Positions 43,044 through 51,520 of a stretch of 59,121 nt of DNA are shown piece by piece (positions within the stretch are counted from its first letter, which is position 1; each line of letters starts with the position of its first letter). Location: positions 1-59,121 of IMG/VR virus record IMGVR_UViG_3300040816_000387. One strand, written 5' to 3'. The position numbers and the translations under genes were made by a program. Below the pieces are notes generated by a model. The model saw nothing but the letters and a program-made list of their open reading frames with translations. It was not told the origin of the DNA and ran no database searches. Source of the DNA: a virus.

Positions 43044-43739
43044 TTACAGTAATTTTTGTATTTTAATAGTTTTAGTTTCATTGTAGTAAAAACTACTATC
43101 TAAACTTTTTGTAAAGGTTATAGGGGTTGGTAAACCTTCTATATTAGTTAGTACAAATCTTCCTAAAGTTTTTATGAGGTACGCTCCCGCACTTTTTTGG
43201 GGGAGCGGAACAAAACTACTATCTACTTCAGTAACAACTCCTGTTTCAGTAAAATCTAAATAATAACTAACATCCCCTACATCTACCTGCCAAATTCCAT
43301 CAAAATTACTACCGTACTTATCAGCCATAACAGCATAATAACCACTACTACCCAAAGAATCTAATAATCTATTAACCGTTGGGTATATCTCATTCACATC
43401 TAAATTTTTTAAGACTGTGGCTTGGTTATACCAAATCCTACTCTCTACCGTTTCTATCAACTTAACTAAATAATCTACAGCCTGTTGTGTTGTAAACCTT
43501 CTATCAATAGGAGATATTACAGTCTGCTCTATATTTGGATAGTATGTACCTTCATACAAAATATAATAATCAGAAGATATAGTAGCATCAGATGTTCCCG
43601 ATGACTGTAATAAACCTAACACAACAGAACTTTCAGAGTTATAAGATTCTATATAAATTGTGTCAGGAATCTGTCCTTTTACAGTAGACGTAATAAGAAA
43701 AAGAACAGTAAAAATAACGATGTGAAATGCTGTTTTCAT
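43044..43739 (-). CDS. secreted protein with Bacteroidetes-type signal peptide
   Basis: 231 residues. 'MKTAFHIVIFTVLFLITSTV' followed by 'KGQ' is a signal peptide with the GQ end usual in Bacteroidetes exported proteins. The mature part is beta-rich ('IPDTIYIESYNSESSVV', 'VGDVSYYLDFTETGVVTEVD') with a helical middle ('AVDYLVKLIETVESRIW'). No family recognised. It follows the signal-peptide-bearing adhesin by 12 bases, so the two may act together on the host surface. It contains a dispersed-motif copy at 43181-43197. Confidence 0.65.
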   Translation of the reverse strand: MKTAFHIVIFTVLFLITSTVKGQIPDTIYIESYNSESSVVLGLLQSSGTSDATISSDYYILYEGTYYPNIEQTVISPIDRRFTTQQAVDYLVKLIETVESRIWYNQATVLKNLDVNEIYPTVNRLLDSLGSSGYYAVMADKYGSNFDGIWQVDVGDVSYYLDFTETGVVTEVDSSFVPLPQKSAGAYLIKTLGRFVLTNIEGLPTPITFTKSLDSSFYYNETKTIKIQKLL

Positions 43740-43751
43740 AAGTATATTAAT

Positions 43752-46421
43752 TTATTTATTTTCTAATGTTTCTATTCTACTTACTAAAGTTTGTAGTAGA
43801 GTTTCTAATTCTTGTATCTTTTGTTCTTGGGTTTCTATAATCGTTTGTTGTTCTTGAATAGCTTTAGTTAGTATTGGTATTAAATCTGTTGTAGCCATAG
43901 ATTTAACATTATCATCAGCTGTTGTTACTATGTTAGGTAATACAGATTCTACTTCTTGGGCAATAAAACCAATATTAGTTCTTGTACCATATTCTTCATT
44001 AATCCAATTATATGTTATCGGTCTTAACTGTTTAACTATATCTAATCCTAATTCTAAATCATTTATATTCTTTTTATAATTAACATCAGATAAGTTATTA
44101 TATGCTCCTACACCTGCAACAGAACCATTAACATGAAGTTTGTAGGATGGTGAAGTAGTACCAATTCCTACGTTGCCTCGAACATACATATTACCATTAT
44201 CGTACATAATGACATTATTGTATAAATTATCAACACTATTCCATCTAAATCCGTAATTAGGAGCGCCAACGAAATATGCGTCATCAGTTAGGGCAGATTT
44301 GCCGTTTAGTTTAATACCTCCGTTAACATCAAGCTTATAATCTGGGCTTGTTGTACCAATTCCTACGTTGCCGTTTGCATCAATGCGCATTGATTCATTA
44401 GAAGCAACACTAAACTTTATGGTATTAGGGTCTGTGGCGGCACCACCTCCTGCTACTGTTATTCTTGATTGATACCCTGATGTTGACCCAGCCTCTATGT
44501 ATGTTGTTGTTGCATCTGCCCCAGAACCTACTGTAGTAGTATAAGGATATCCTCTTCCACTTAAATTTCCACTTTCTGATAATCTAATACCACCATCTAC
44601 ATCAAGTTTGGCACTTGGCGAAGTCGTACCAATTCCTACGTTGCCAGATGAACCTTCAATGTACATCTTAGCTGTCGGTGTATTACCACTTACAAAAGCA
44701 AAACCACCACCATCCACATCACTTCTGGTTTGAAACATAAGGGTTTGGGGCGCCATGCCGCTAACTGATGAGGAAGCTTTGTAAACATATGCGTCTGCAC
44801 TATTTTGGTCTATAAATGAAGCAATAGCATAATTCCCAAACTGTAAGGTGTTTGCAATACCAGTTGCGTCATTGAGCGAGGAGTATGGACCGACAACAAA
44901 ATTACTTGCGATAGCCCGACCTACAACGTGTAATGGGGCATTTGGATTTAATTGGCCAATTCCTACGTTGTTGCTAAAGGTGGCTGCACCTGTGGAGGCT
45001 ATGGTGAGGGATGGAGTTGTGTAAGTAGTCCCTCCGTTAGTAGTTGATGGTGTAATCTGAAAAGCATTACCAACTGTATTGTCTTTCTCAATTTTCCAAT
45101 TTACTGAAGTGCCAGCAGTACCTCCTCTTAATTCAATACCATTAGAATTTTGTGCTCCTGTGTTTTGAAATATAGCGGAAGTACCACCTGCTGTGCTTGA
45201 TGCTGTTAATGTATTACTAAACCTACCCGTTCCGTTAACATCTAACTTATACCCATTATTTGTAGAATTACCTATTCTAACATTTCCTCTTAGGTAAGCT
45301 CCACCATCATCTTCAACATAAAAGTTGTAATTAGAACCTAAGTCCAGTACACTAAACCCTAATGTTCCTGATGTAGTTCCTCCACCCCATACATTAGTTC
45401 TTCCCCTTACATCTAACTTAGCTAACGGATTAGTCGTACCTATTCCTACGTTGCCATCTGTATGAATACGCATTTTCTCACCACCTCCTGCAAGAAACCT
45501 TAAATATCCCCAAGTAGAAGTAGTTCTATTGTAAGATTGCAACGCTGTACCGCTTGATTCTGAAAAAAGCTCTAAATCAGTGTTAGAGCCATCTTTAATG
45601 GCAAGTTTGGCATTTGGCGTACTCGTACCAATTCCTACGTTGCCGTTGGCTAATGTTGTAAGAATTGTGCCTACCCCACTTCTTGCACCTTGTAATTCAA
45701 ATATTCTTTGTGTTGTTTGTTGGTCACTTCTATCATCCCTAAATAAGAATATGGGTGAATTACTGGAGTACCCTGCAGCAACTGCTTGAAATAAACTTTC
45801 ATTAGTTAATGTTGCGCTGCTATTATTTGTGTATATAAATCCTCTATATTCAGGTCCAGGTGTATTGCCTACAATATGTAATTTTCCTGTTATTGCATCC
45901 GTACCAATTCCTACGTTGCCAGATGAAGTTATATTTAGAATATTATTACCACCAGCATAATTTACTCCCCAAAGAGTGGAACTTTGAGCATATACGCCCC
46001 AATAATCTCCACCAGTTACATCACCATCAGAACCATCCATCCAAAGAATCGAACCATTATTATATTCATCAAACAAAATTGATGAACTGCCTTTTTTTGC
46101 AAAAATATTTCCACCCTCGATGTGCAATTTTACAGATGGACTTACCGTACCAATTCCAACCCTATTATTAGTCGCATCGACATACAACGTATTATCATCA
46201 AAATTAGCATCTCCCACCACACTAAAGACATTGTTAAGATATCTAAGGTTGTTGGTAAACTCTAAGTTCTTCTGACTATTAGTTAGAAGTAAAGAACCAA
46301 TAGAATCCGATTGCGGTAGCTGAGTAAAGCGTAATCGTGGAGGTCCTTGTGAGTACACCGATATAGATAAGAATAGGAAGATTAAACCTATATATAATTT
46401 TTTTAATTGAAATTGTACCAT
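43752..46421 (-). CDS. S74-domain adhesin/fibre with bacterial signal peptide
   Basis: 889 residues. 'LKKLYIGLIFLFLSISVYSQ' is a signal peptide with a Bacteroidetes-style SQ end. The body has nine 'VGIGT.(S/N)P..KL.V.G' repeats between about residues 90 and 760, and the last 113 residues form an S74 chaperone ('SDVNYKKNINDLELG' with the Ser nucleophile, 'NIGFIAQEVESVLP', terminal coiled coil). Free-living Bacteroidetes encode similar secreted S74 proteins, so the gene may be of host origin. It overlaps the upstream structural gene by 19 bases, so it is translated with virion genes despite the signal peptide. Confidence 0.8.
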   Translation of the reverse strand: MVQFQLKKLYIGLIFLFLSISVYSQGPPRLRFTQLPQSDSIGSLLLTNSQKNLEFTNNLRYLNNVFSVVGDANFDDNTLYVDATNNRVGIGTVSPSVKLHIEGGNIFAKKGSSSILFDEYNNGSILWMDGSDGDVTGGDYWGVYAQSSTLWGVNYAGGNNILNITSSGNVGIGTDAITGKLHIVGNTPGPEYRGFIYTNNSSATLTNESLFQAVAAGYSSNSPIFLFRDDRSDQQTTQRIFELQGARSGVGTILTTLANGNVGIGTSTPNAKLAIKDGSNTDLELFSESSGTALQSYNRTTSTWGYLRFLAGGGEKMRIHTDGNVGIGTTNPLAKLDVRGRTNVWGGGTTSGTLGFSVLDLGSNYNFYVEDDGGAYLRGNVRIGNSTNNGYKLDVNGTGRFSNTLTASSTAGGTSAIFQNTGAQNSNGIELRGGTAGTSVNWKIEKDNTVGNAFQITPSTTNGGTTYTTPSLTIASTGAATFSNNVGIGQLNPNAPLHVVGRAIASNFVVGPYSSLNDATGIANTLQFGNYAIASFIDQNSADAYVYKASSSVSGMAPQTLMFQTRSDVDGGGFAFVSGNTPTAKMYIEGSSGNVGIGTTSPSAKLDVDGGIRLSESGNLSGRGYPYTTTVGSGADATTTYIEAGSTSGYQSRITVAGGGAATDPNTIKFSVASNESMRIDANGNVGIGTTSPDYKLDVNGGIKLNGKSALTDDAYFVGAPNYGFRWNSVDNLYNNVIMYDNGNMYVRGNVGIGTTSPSYKLHVNGSVAGVGAYNNLSDVNYKKNINDLELGLDIVKQLRPITYNWINEEYGTRTNIGFIAQEVESVLPNIVTTADDNVKSMATTDLIPILTKAIQEQQTIIETQEQKIQELETLLQTLVSRIETLENK
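44158..45920 (-). repeat. 20-bp NVGIGT-coding repeat array
   Basis: Coding strand GGCAACGTAGGAATTGGTAC occurs perfectly at 44158-44177, 44353-44372, 44626-44645, 45625-45644 and 45901-45920, with one change at 45436-45455; partial copies lie in the large fibre gene near 39970, 40229 and 40471. The identity at third codon positions suggests recent duplication or gene conversion. Confidence 0.8.
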
Positions 46422-47827
46422 ACGACATCAATTTGGTCTCCTAAAGATGCGGAGAAGGTTAAGTTAATTGTATCTGTTGTCTTAGAAGATATATATGTTT
46501 TATTTATAAACTGTCCGTTATAGTAGATAAGTATTTTATCATTACTGCTCGGCAAACTTCCCGAAGTTACCGTAATACTATTAGTAGAAGAACCTAACGT
46601 AAAGTTCTCCTGATGCATCGAAAGAACCGAGGTTATTTGTGAGCCATCTCCCACAAAATTTGAAGCTGATACTGTACCTATAAAATTATGCGTATCATCT
46701 AAAGAGTTTCCAAACTGTGTAGAACCACTCTGATAAATTATAGATGCTGATACGACCTCTGTATGAAACTCTTGAGCAGTTAAGATTCCTCCGACTGTGA
46801 AGTTTCCTGGTACTGTTTGATTAGAAAGTTGGGCAGAGGAACTAACAAGTCCACTCGGTTTATTTAAAACATTAGTCCAATCTATAGAACCACTTACAAT
46901 ATGACCCCCATTTGTTACAACAGCGTATCCTGTTGTTGGAGCAGAGAATCCTACCTGAACATTATTAGAGTCTAATATCTGTATAGAATCAGGTATAATA
47001 TAGTTTTTAGTATTGTCATATACAGATACTAATATATTTTCTGTTTCTAAGTTGTGTGTTATTGTAGTAGATGTAACAGATGTAAAAGAGCCTGTTATTG
47101 CTTGTGACCTTAATACTGCTATTCCTGTTAGACCACTTCCATCACCTTGAAAACTTCCACTAAAACTTCCACTATAGATGTAACTGCTCCCCGACAAAAT
47201 GTGGGCGAGAGGCTTCTTAATAGCTCTATTACCTTCCCCCCAAAAGACCTCTCCGTTAAGTAAATTAGGAACATCATTACTTCTACCTGCTCCTAAGACA
47301 ATACCCGCTCCATTGGAAGGATGTATCTTAGTCACAATACCTAAATTCTGTATAAGATTAGACCCTGTAGGCTTTACGTTTGTATATCCACTATTCTCCC
47401 CAACATATATAACCTGCCCACTCTCAAAAGTAGAGGTATCAACACCTTGTATTAAACCACTTATAATAGCATACCCTTCATCGCCATCTGCTAAATCCTC
47501 ATTTAAAACTAAGGTGGCAGGCATTGTGGCAGGATTAGATGCGGAAGCTGCTATAATACCGACAAGATTACCTGAAGTTCCTGACCCTGTGGCGTGAACA
47601 GGAGTCCCTTTGTATAAAGTAGTTCCTGATACATTTTTTACAACTTCATAAGTCGTATCTACAGAACCAAAAGATAGATTACCTAAACCATCGGTTTGTA
47701 TTACTTGATTTGCAGTACCATCTACGGTAGGATAAATTATACCACTCGCTGTTAGAGCAGTTGTTGCATTAACACTATTAAGTACAGCGTCAGAACCACT
47801 GACGATTACCTTTTTCCAATTAGGCAT
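46403..47827 (-). CDS. fibre-module structural protein with WKKV anchor
   Basis: 474 residues. It starts 'MPNWKKVIVSGSDAVLNSVN', nearly the same as the start of the 317-residue protein at 48198-49151, which suggests a shared virion attachment module. Further on are 'SGSFQGDGSGLTGIA' and 'LVSSSAQLSNQTVPGNFTVG' modules as in the large fibre. The C-terminus 'ILIYYNGQFINKTYISS' and 'FSASLGDQIDVVWYNF' forms a beta domain that may be a receptor-binding tip. It ends in a 19-base overlap with the next gene. Confidence 0.7.
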   Translation of the reverse strand: MPNWKKVIVSGSDAVLNSVNATTALTASGIIYPTVDGTANQVIQTDGLGNLSFGSVDTTYEVVKNVSGTTLYKGTPVHATGSGTSGNLVGIIAASASNPATMPATLVLNEDLADGDEGYAIISGLIQGVDTSTFESGQVIYVGENSGYTNVKPTGSNLIQNLGIVTKIHPSNGAGIVLGAGRSNDVPNLLNGEVFWGEGNRAIKKPLAHILSGSSYIYSGSFSGSFQGDGSGLTGIAVLRSQAITGSFTSVTSTTITHNLETENILVSVYDNTKNYIIPDSIQILDSNNVQVGFSAPTTGYAVVTNGGHIVSGSIDWTNVLNKPSGLVSSSAQLSNQTVPGNFTVGGILTAQEFHTEVVSASIIYQSGSTQFGNSLDDTHNFIGTVSASNFVGDGSQITSVLSMHQENFTLGSSTNSITVTSGSLPSSNDKILIYYNGQFINKTYISSKTTDTINLTFSASLGDQIDVVWYNFN

Positions 47828-47900
47828 TTAACTGTTTTTTACTATGGTTGGTTACGGTAATTTACCGCCCACTTCCCATAAGGGCCAATAATAAAATTAT

Positions 47901-47938
47901 ATAAAAAAATGTTTAACATAATCTATATGCTAAACATT
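47901..47938 (-). terminator. A/T-rich intrinsic terminator
   Basis: Coding strand has AATGTTTA, a 15-base loop, then TAAACATT and a T-run. The stem begins at the stop codon of the 83-residue gene. A second inverted repeat (CGGTAA-T-TTACCG) lies further on in the 109-base gap. Confidence 0.6.
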
Positions 47939-48188
47939 ATTTCTTTTTAGATTGTTGGAGATAGTCTTCTTGTAATTTAACTATTAAATTATAGATAAAC
48001 TCTATCTCTTTTATCTTAAATGTTTGTTCTCCTAATACCTTAATTACAAATTCTAATTCTTCAGGAGTATAAAATATTTCTCTTTTTGGTTCTTCTTCCA
48101 CACTTTTTGTAGTAACTGGTGTAACTACTTTTGTAGAACCTTTCTTAATTACTGTTGGCAAAACTCTTATAATTTTTGAAATGAACAA
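47937..48188 (-). CDS. small coiled protein or C-terminal readthrough extension
   Basis: 83 codons from a TTG; no ATG is available. It is in the same frame as the gene upstream, whose TAA lies only nine bases before the TTG, so either the TTG is used or some ribosomes read through. The C-terminal half 'YTPEELEFVIKVLGEQTFKI' followed by 'KEIEFIYNLIVKLQEDYLQQ' is a helical pattern I know from small proteins of T4-like phage fibre modules, which supports a genuine product. The N-terminal half is basic and hydroxylated. It is followed by a hairpin terminator. Confidence 0.6.
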   Translation of the reverse strand: MFISKIIRVLPTVIKKGSTKVVTPVTTKSVEEEPKREIFYTPEELEFVIKVLGEQTFKIKEIEFIYNLIVKLQEDYLQQSKKK

Positions 48189-48197
48189 TTTTATAAT

Positions 48198-49151
48198 TTA
48201 TGCAAAGATGTATATTTCTCCTCCTTCGACTTTTATGTTACCATTCTTTTGATACTCTGAAATGTCGGTGTGAGGTCCATCAACATCTACTACAGCAGCA
48301 GCATACGCAGTAGTGTCAGCAGTAGTTGCTGTACTGCTTACTGATTGGTTGAATCCCCATCTAACTCTGTCAGCCTCATAAAAGAATGCGTGTCCTAACC
48401 CTAACCCTTCATCAATGATAATACCACCTTCATCAGGGTTAGCAGAACCACTATTTAATAAAATAAACTTATCTTCTACAAATAAGTTAGCAGTATTGAT
48501 ATAAGTTAAATCACCATTAACTGCTAAATCTCCATCAACAAATAGATTTCCTGTAATAGATGCAGTAGGAACAGTAAGACTGTTTGTAATAGTTACATCA
48601 TCAGGCAATCCAACAGTTACTGTACCTAAAGTTCTAGAAACAGTAGTTTCATTTGTAGTTCCGTTAATCGCTAAAACAGCACCATCAAGAGAGTTTGCTA
48701 AAGTAATATTTCCAGAAGTAGCTACAAAATCTCCACTATCAAAAGATGCGATACCTTTATTATTATCAGTAGTAGCGTATTCACCAGAAAAAGTTATATT
48801 CTGATTTGATACAGTAATATCAATACCTTCCCCAGCAGTAACAGTTAAGTCTTGAGTAAGAAGATCCACAGATCCGTAAGTTTCACCGCCATCCGAACCT
48901 GTTATATTTAAAGTAGTAACAAGTCCTGTCAAACCAGACCCATCACCTACAAATGATCCAGAAAACAGTGATCCAGAAACAACAGACGCAGCAGTTATAT
49001 CTAAAATACTACCATCATAAGTTAATCCACTACTTTCTAAAGACCCGCCAGTTCCAATAAGAACTAAGTTGTCATTAGTAAGACTTGACGCTGTTATCTC
49101 GTTTACATGTATATTAGAACCACTAACGAGTACTTTTTTCCATTGAGCCAT
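48198..49151 (-). CDS. fibre-module structural protein with WKKV anchor
   Basis: 317 residues. 'MAQWKKVLVSGSNIHVNEIT' is paired with the start of the 474-residue protein. It has 'SGSFVGDGSGLTGLV', many short beta repeats and a C-terminal module 'FVEDKFILLNSGSANPDEGG' followed by 'IIIDEGLGLGHAFFYEADRV', often found in phage structural proteins of this sort. It has its own promoter-like box 22 bases before the ATG. A role as fibre subunit or collar protein is likely. Readthrough of its TAA would add the 83-codon frame. Confidence 0.65.
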   Translation of the reverse strand: MAQWKKVLVSGSNIHVNEITASSLTNDNLVLIGTGGSLESSGLTYDGSILDITAASVVSGSLFSGSFVGDGSGLTGLVTTLNITGSDGGETYGSVDLLTQDLTVTAGEGIDITVSNQNITFSGEYATTDNNKGIASFDSGDFVATSGNITLANSLDGAVLAINGTTNETTVSRTLGTVTVGLPDDVTITNSLTVPTASITGNLFVDGDLAVNGDLTYINTANLFVEDKFILLNSGSANPDEGGIIIDEGLGLGHAFFYEADRVRWGFNQSVSSTATTADTTAYAAAVVDVDGPHTDISEYQKNGNIKVEGGEIYIFA

Positions 49152-49173
49152 TATGCTATAGTTTTATCTTTAC

Positions 49174-49183
49174 TATAAATATA
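49174..49183 (-). promoter_or_regulatory. late-type promoter-like box
   Basis: Coding-strand TATATTTATA followed by GTAAAG, 22 bases before the ATG of the 317-residue structural gene. Confidence 0.5.
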
Positions 49184-49201
49184 TAAGAATTAAATAAAAA
49201 T

Positions 49202-49738
49202 CTAATCTTCTGTACCTACCCAAAAATTTGCTTGACTATACGCCAAACCTCCTGCTACTGGGGGAGGTAATTCATCAAACTCTCCTAATTTTAAAACACC
49301 ATCAGATGTTACAGTTACTGCATTAAAAGACCCTGACCTTATTATAAAAAAATCTAGACCTGCAATTACACTAGGTCTTTGTAGCTCTATAGAACCTGTT
49401 ATCTCAGCCTTACCGTAAAAAGGAAACAAAGACTGGGATACTGCTTGATTAAAGTTAACAATAGAAGATGTAGGTATATTATATATAGCGTTACCGTCTC
49501 CTATTAGAGTTGTTGCAGATAATGATCCAGTTATTTGTACATTGTTAGTAGTAGATATAAAACTACCTGTAGGTCTAAATAAAGTACCACCATCATATCC
49601 TCTAGGTCCTCTCTTACCTTGAGAAGCTACAGTTACAACCTTAGTATCTGGTTTTACTATTACTACATTGTTAGGAGTCTTACCAGACTTTATGTTTACC
49701 TGCTCATCATCTTTTGATACTATAATTCTCTTAGACAT
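49202..49738 (-). CDS. fibre-module structural protein with collagen-like stretch
   Basis: 178 residues. After a basic N-terminal segment comes 'GKRGPRGYDGG', a short G-x-y stretch like those in phage fibres, then 'NVQITGSLSATTLIGDGNAI' and 'GSIELQRPSVIAGLDFFI', modules shared in style with the large fibre. It overlaps the upstream gene by one base. It may link the baseplate-proximal protein at 49738 to the fibres. Function by context only. Confidence 0.6.
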   Translation of the reverse strand: MSKRIIVSKDDEQVNIKSGKTPNNVVIVKPDTKVVTVASQGKRGPRGYDGGTLFRPTGSFISTTNNVQITGSLSATTLIGDGNAIYNIPTSSIVNFNQAVSQSLFPFYGKAEITGSIELQRPSVIAGLDFFIIRSGSFNAVTVTSDGVLKLGEFDELPPPVAGGLAYSQANFWVGTED

Positions 49739-50136
49739 CAGTAAGTTACTTCTTTACTAAGTTTAATTTTTCCTTGTAGTACTCTATTAACTACTTCACA
49801 AGTACCACTCCCGCTCACAATCTCTAAATCATAGTAAGCCTGATCAAATGTAAACGCAGAAGAAGATAAGGCACTAATACTAATGCCTATACTACCAGAA
49901 CTAGCAGGCTGTATTTCTCCGTTAACTTCTGGAGTTAAGTCTAATCCTGTTCCGCAAGGTGTTAATGTAGATGTTAAAGATGCATACAAAACACTTCCTT
50001 TAGGAGAGTCTCTTATCTGCATCCTTGCTGTATATTCAGTTAAGTCAAAAGGAGTTCCGTCAGAATCTTTATAGTCTATTCTAAAGTCAACAGTAGTGCC
50101 TTGTTCAATAATAAAGTTATATATGCCAGCAGCCAT
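49738..50136 (-). CDS. small beta-rich virion protein, baseplate/fibre connector-like
   Basis: 132 residues. 'IIEQGTTVDFRIDYKDSDGT' followed by 'PFDLTEYTARMQIRDSPKGS' is a pattern common in phage structural proteins resembling upper baseplate (BppU-type) N-terminal domains, in which a 'G..f.l...y' Ig-like sheet binds the tail. The last part ends with 'NRVLQGKIKLSKEVTY'. It has its own promoter-like box 13 bases before the ATG and is the first gene of the fibre module proper. Confidence 0.65.
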   Translation of the reverse strand: MAAGIYNFIIEQGTTVDFRIDYKDSDGTPFDLTEYTARMQIRDSPKGSVLYASLTSTLTPCGTGLDLTPEVNGEIQPASSGSIGISISALSSSAFTFDQAYYDLEIVSGSGTCEVVNRVLQGKIKLSKEVTY

Positions 50137-50149
50137 ACTATTCTTTATA

Positions 50150-50158
50150 TATAAATAG
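50150..50158 (-). promoter_or_regulatory. late-type promoter-like box at head of fibre module
   Basis: Coding-strand CTATTTATA followed by TATAAAG, 13 bases before the ATG of the beta-rich connector gene. Confidence 0.5.
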
Positions 50159-50175
50159 TATGAAAACTTTTATTA

Positions 50176-50529
50176 TTATACCTCTATACTAATAACTTCA
50201 CCTTTCCAGAACTCTTGTAGATCGTCTTTTTTAGTTTTTAACTTCTCCCACACAATTTTCTCATATTCTTGATCCACTTTACCAAGTAAATGAGTATCTT
50301 TTACCAAGGTTATTGGTAAAACCCTTCTTCTAAAAGAATCTTCATCTGGATACACCTCAAATATAGAAACTAATCTTATTTTGTGTTTCCAAGATATACG
50401 TTCTTCCCCATCTTCTCCGTTAATAATATGCTCAAAATCCTCCCTAGTAATAGAGTAAGTTTTTAGAACAAGAATAACAGACTCCAAATTTACTGTCTCT
50501 TGCTTCCAAGGCATTTTAAAAACTAGCAT
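50176..50529 (-). CDS. hypothetical protein next to GT9-like gene
   Basis: 117 residues, basic and helical, rich in Trp, Lys and Glu ('MPWKQETVNLESVILVLKTY', 'YEKIVWEKLKTKKDDLQEFW'). No family recognised. Start at the first ATG (50529), one base after the GT9-like stop; an ATG five codons on ('MPWKQ') is the alternative. The dispersed 17-bp motif is present in a variant form at 50242. Being coupled to a glycosyltransferase gene, it may be part of the same modification unit. Confidence 0.55.
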   Translation of the reverse strand: MLVFKMPWKQETVNLESVILVLKTYSITREDFEHIINGEDGEERISWKHKIRLVSIFEVYPDEDSFRRRVLPITLVKDTHLLGKVDQEYEKIVWEKLKTKKDDLQEFWKGEVISIEV

Positions 50530-50530
50530 T

Positions 50531-51505
50531 TTAAGTTGTTTTTACTATTGTTTCTAAATCATAAATGTCATTAGTATCATAAGGACACTGAATTGGGTCT
50601 CCCCAAAGCTCATAGTCATATAAGTAAGCTTTTATATTCTTAAATCCTTCCATATACTCCCTTTTAGGAGTGATATTATTGTGTAGGCTATATCCAAAAA
50701 CCGTAGGAGATGTTCCATTCCACAATACTGTAGAAGGAAGTCTAAAGGCAGCTGCTGCATGCTGTAGACATGAGTCTATTAAAATCCTCTTATCAGCTAT
50801 CCTAAGTAAAGATATTAGCTCTAAATTGTATTGAGGACCTACTATATGCTCTACTCCAGGAATCCTATTCTCTTTACTCTTACAAATTTGAATAATGTGA
50901 TGTGTTTTAGAGAAATGTTTAACTATACCTTCAGCTATAGGCAAAGGCATATCTCTAGACCAACTTACTAGTTGATTAACGTCATAGTTATTATCAGCGT
51001 TGTAAGGACCTCCATTTGTATGTAAAAGAAGAATAGGCTTATTTCTATTAGAGTATTTTTGTATAACTAACTCTGCCATTCTATAAGGAGTATATAAGTT
51101 AGGAAGTTCATTATCATACTCTAATCCAAAGGCCTCGCACCAACTTTCTATAAGATGTCTCCTTTGATGAATATGGTCAGTAGTAGCATAAGGATCATTT
51201 TTTAAGATAATAGTATCCTTACCTCTTACATAATCATCATAAAAATAGGGGGTATTTCCTAAGCCATACACCCTCCAACAATCAGGGTTCCATAGGAACA
51301 CCTCTGGATAACCACATACTACAATAATTTTTCTATCGCTATACTTCTTTTTTACAGCCTTTAAAACTGCCGTAGCTGCTATGTGTTTCCCTAAACCTCC
51401 CTCTATATGTACAATTACATATTTTTCGGTATATGCAAAATCAGTAAAAACTGTATCCACTTCTTCATGCTCCTCTAAAAATAATGGATCTCCTGGTAAC
51501 TCCAT
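50531..51505 (-). CDS. GT9-like glycosyltransferase, paralogue 2
   Basis: 324 residues. It shares its core with 37132-38046: 'KYVIVHIEGGLGKHIAATAV', 'KYSDRKIIVVCGYPEVF', 'KPILLLHTNGG', 'LLRIADKRILIDSCLQHAAA' and 'LPSTVLWNGTSPTVFGYS'. An N-terminal extension of some 25 residues ('GDPLFLEEHEEVDTVF') is special to this copy. The GT9 donor-site pattern D-S-x-x-Q-H-x-A-A is present in both. It lies 15 bases after phoH and before the fibre genes, so the two paralogues bracket that module. Confidence 0.75.
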   Translation of the reverse strand: MELPGDPLFLEEHEEVDTVFTDFAYTEKYVIVHIEGGLGKHIAATAVLKAVKKKYSDRKIIVVCGYPEVFLWNPDCWRVYGLGNTPYFYDDYVRGKDTIILKNDPYATTDHIHQRRHLIESWCEAFGLEYDNELPNLYTPYRMAELVIQKYSNRNKPILLLHTNGGPYNADNNYDVNQLVSWSRDMPLPIAEGIVKHFSKTHHIIQICKSKENRIPGVEHIVGPQYNLELISLLRIADKRILIDSCLQHAAAAFRLPSTVLWNGTSPTVFGYSLHNNITPKREYMEGFKNIKAYLYDYELWGDPIQCPYDTNDIYDLETIVKTT

Positions 51506-51520
51506 AATAACGAATTTAAT

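Noticed and set aside
44158-45920. Regularly recurring 20-mers could suggest a CRISPR array
   Set aside because: Spacing is irregular (about 200-1000 bases), the copies are in frame and encode VGIGT fibre repeats, and no short unique spacers are seen.
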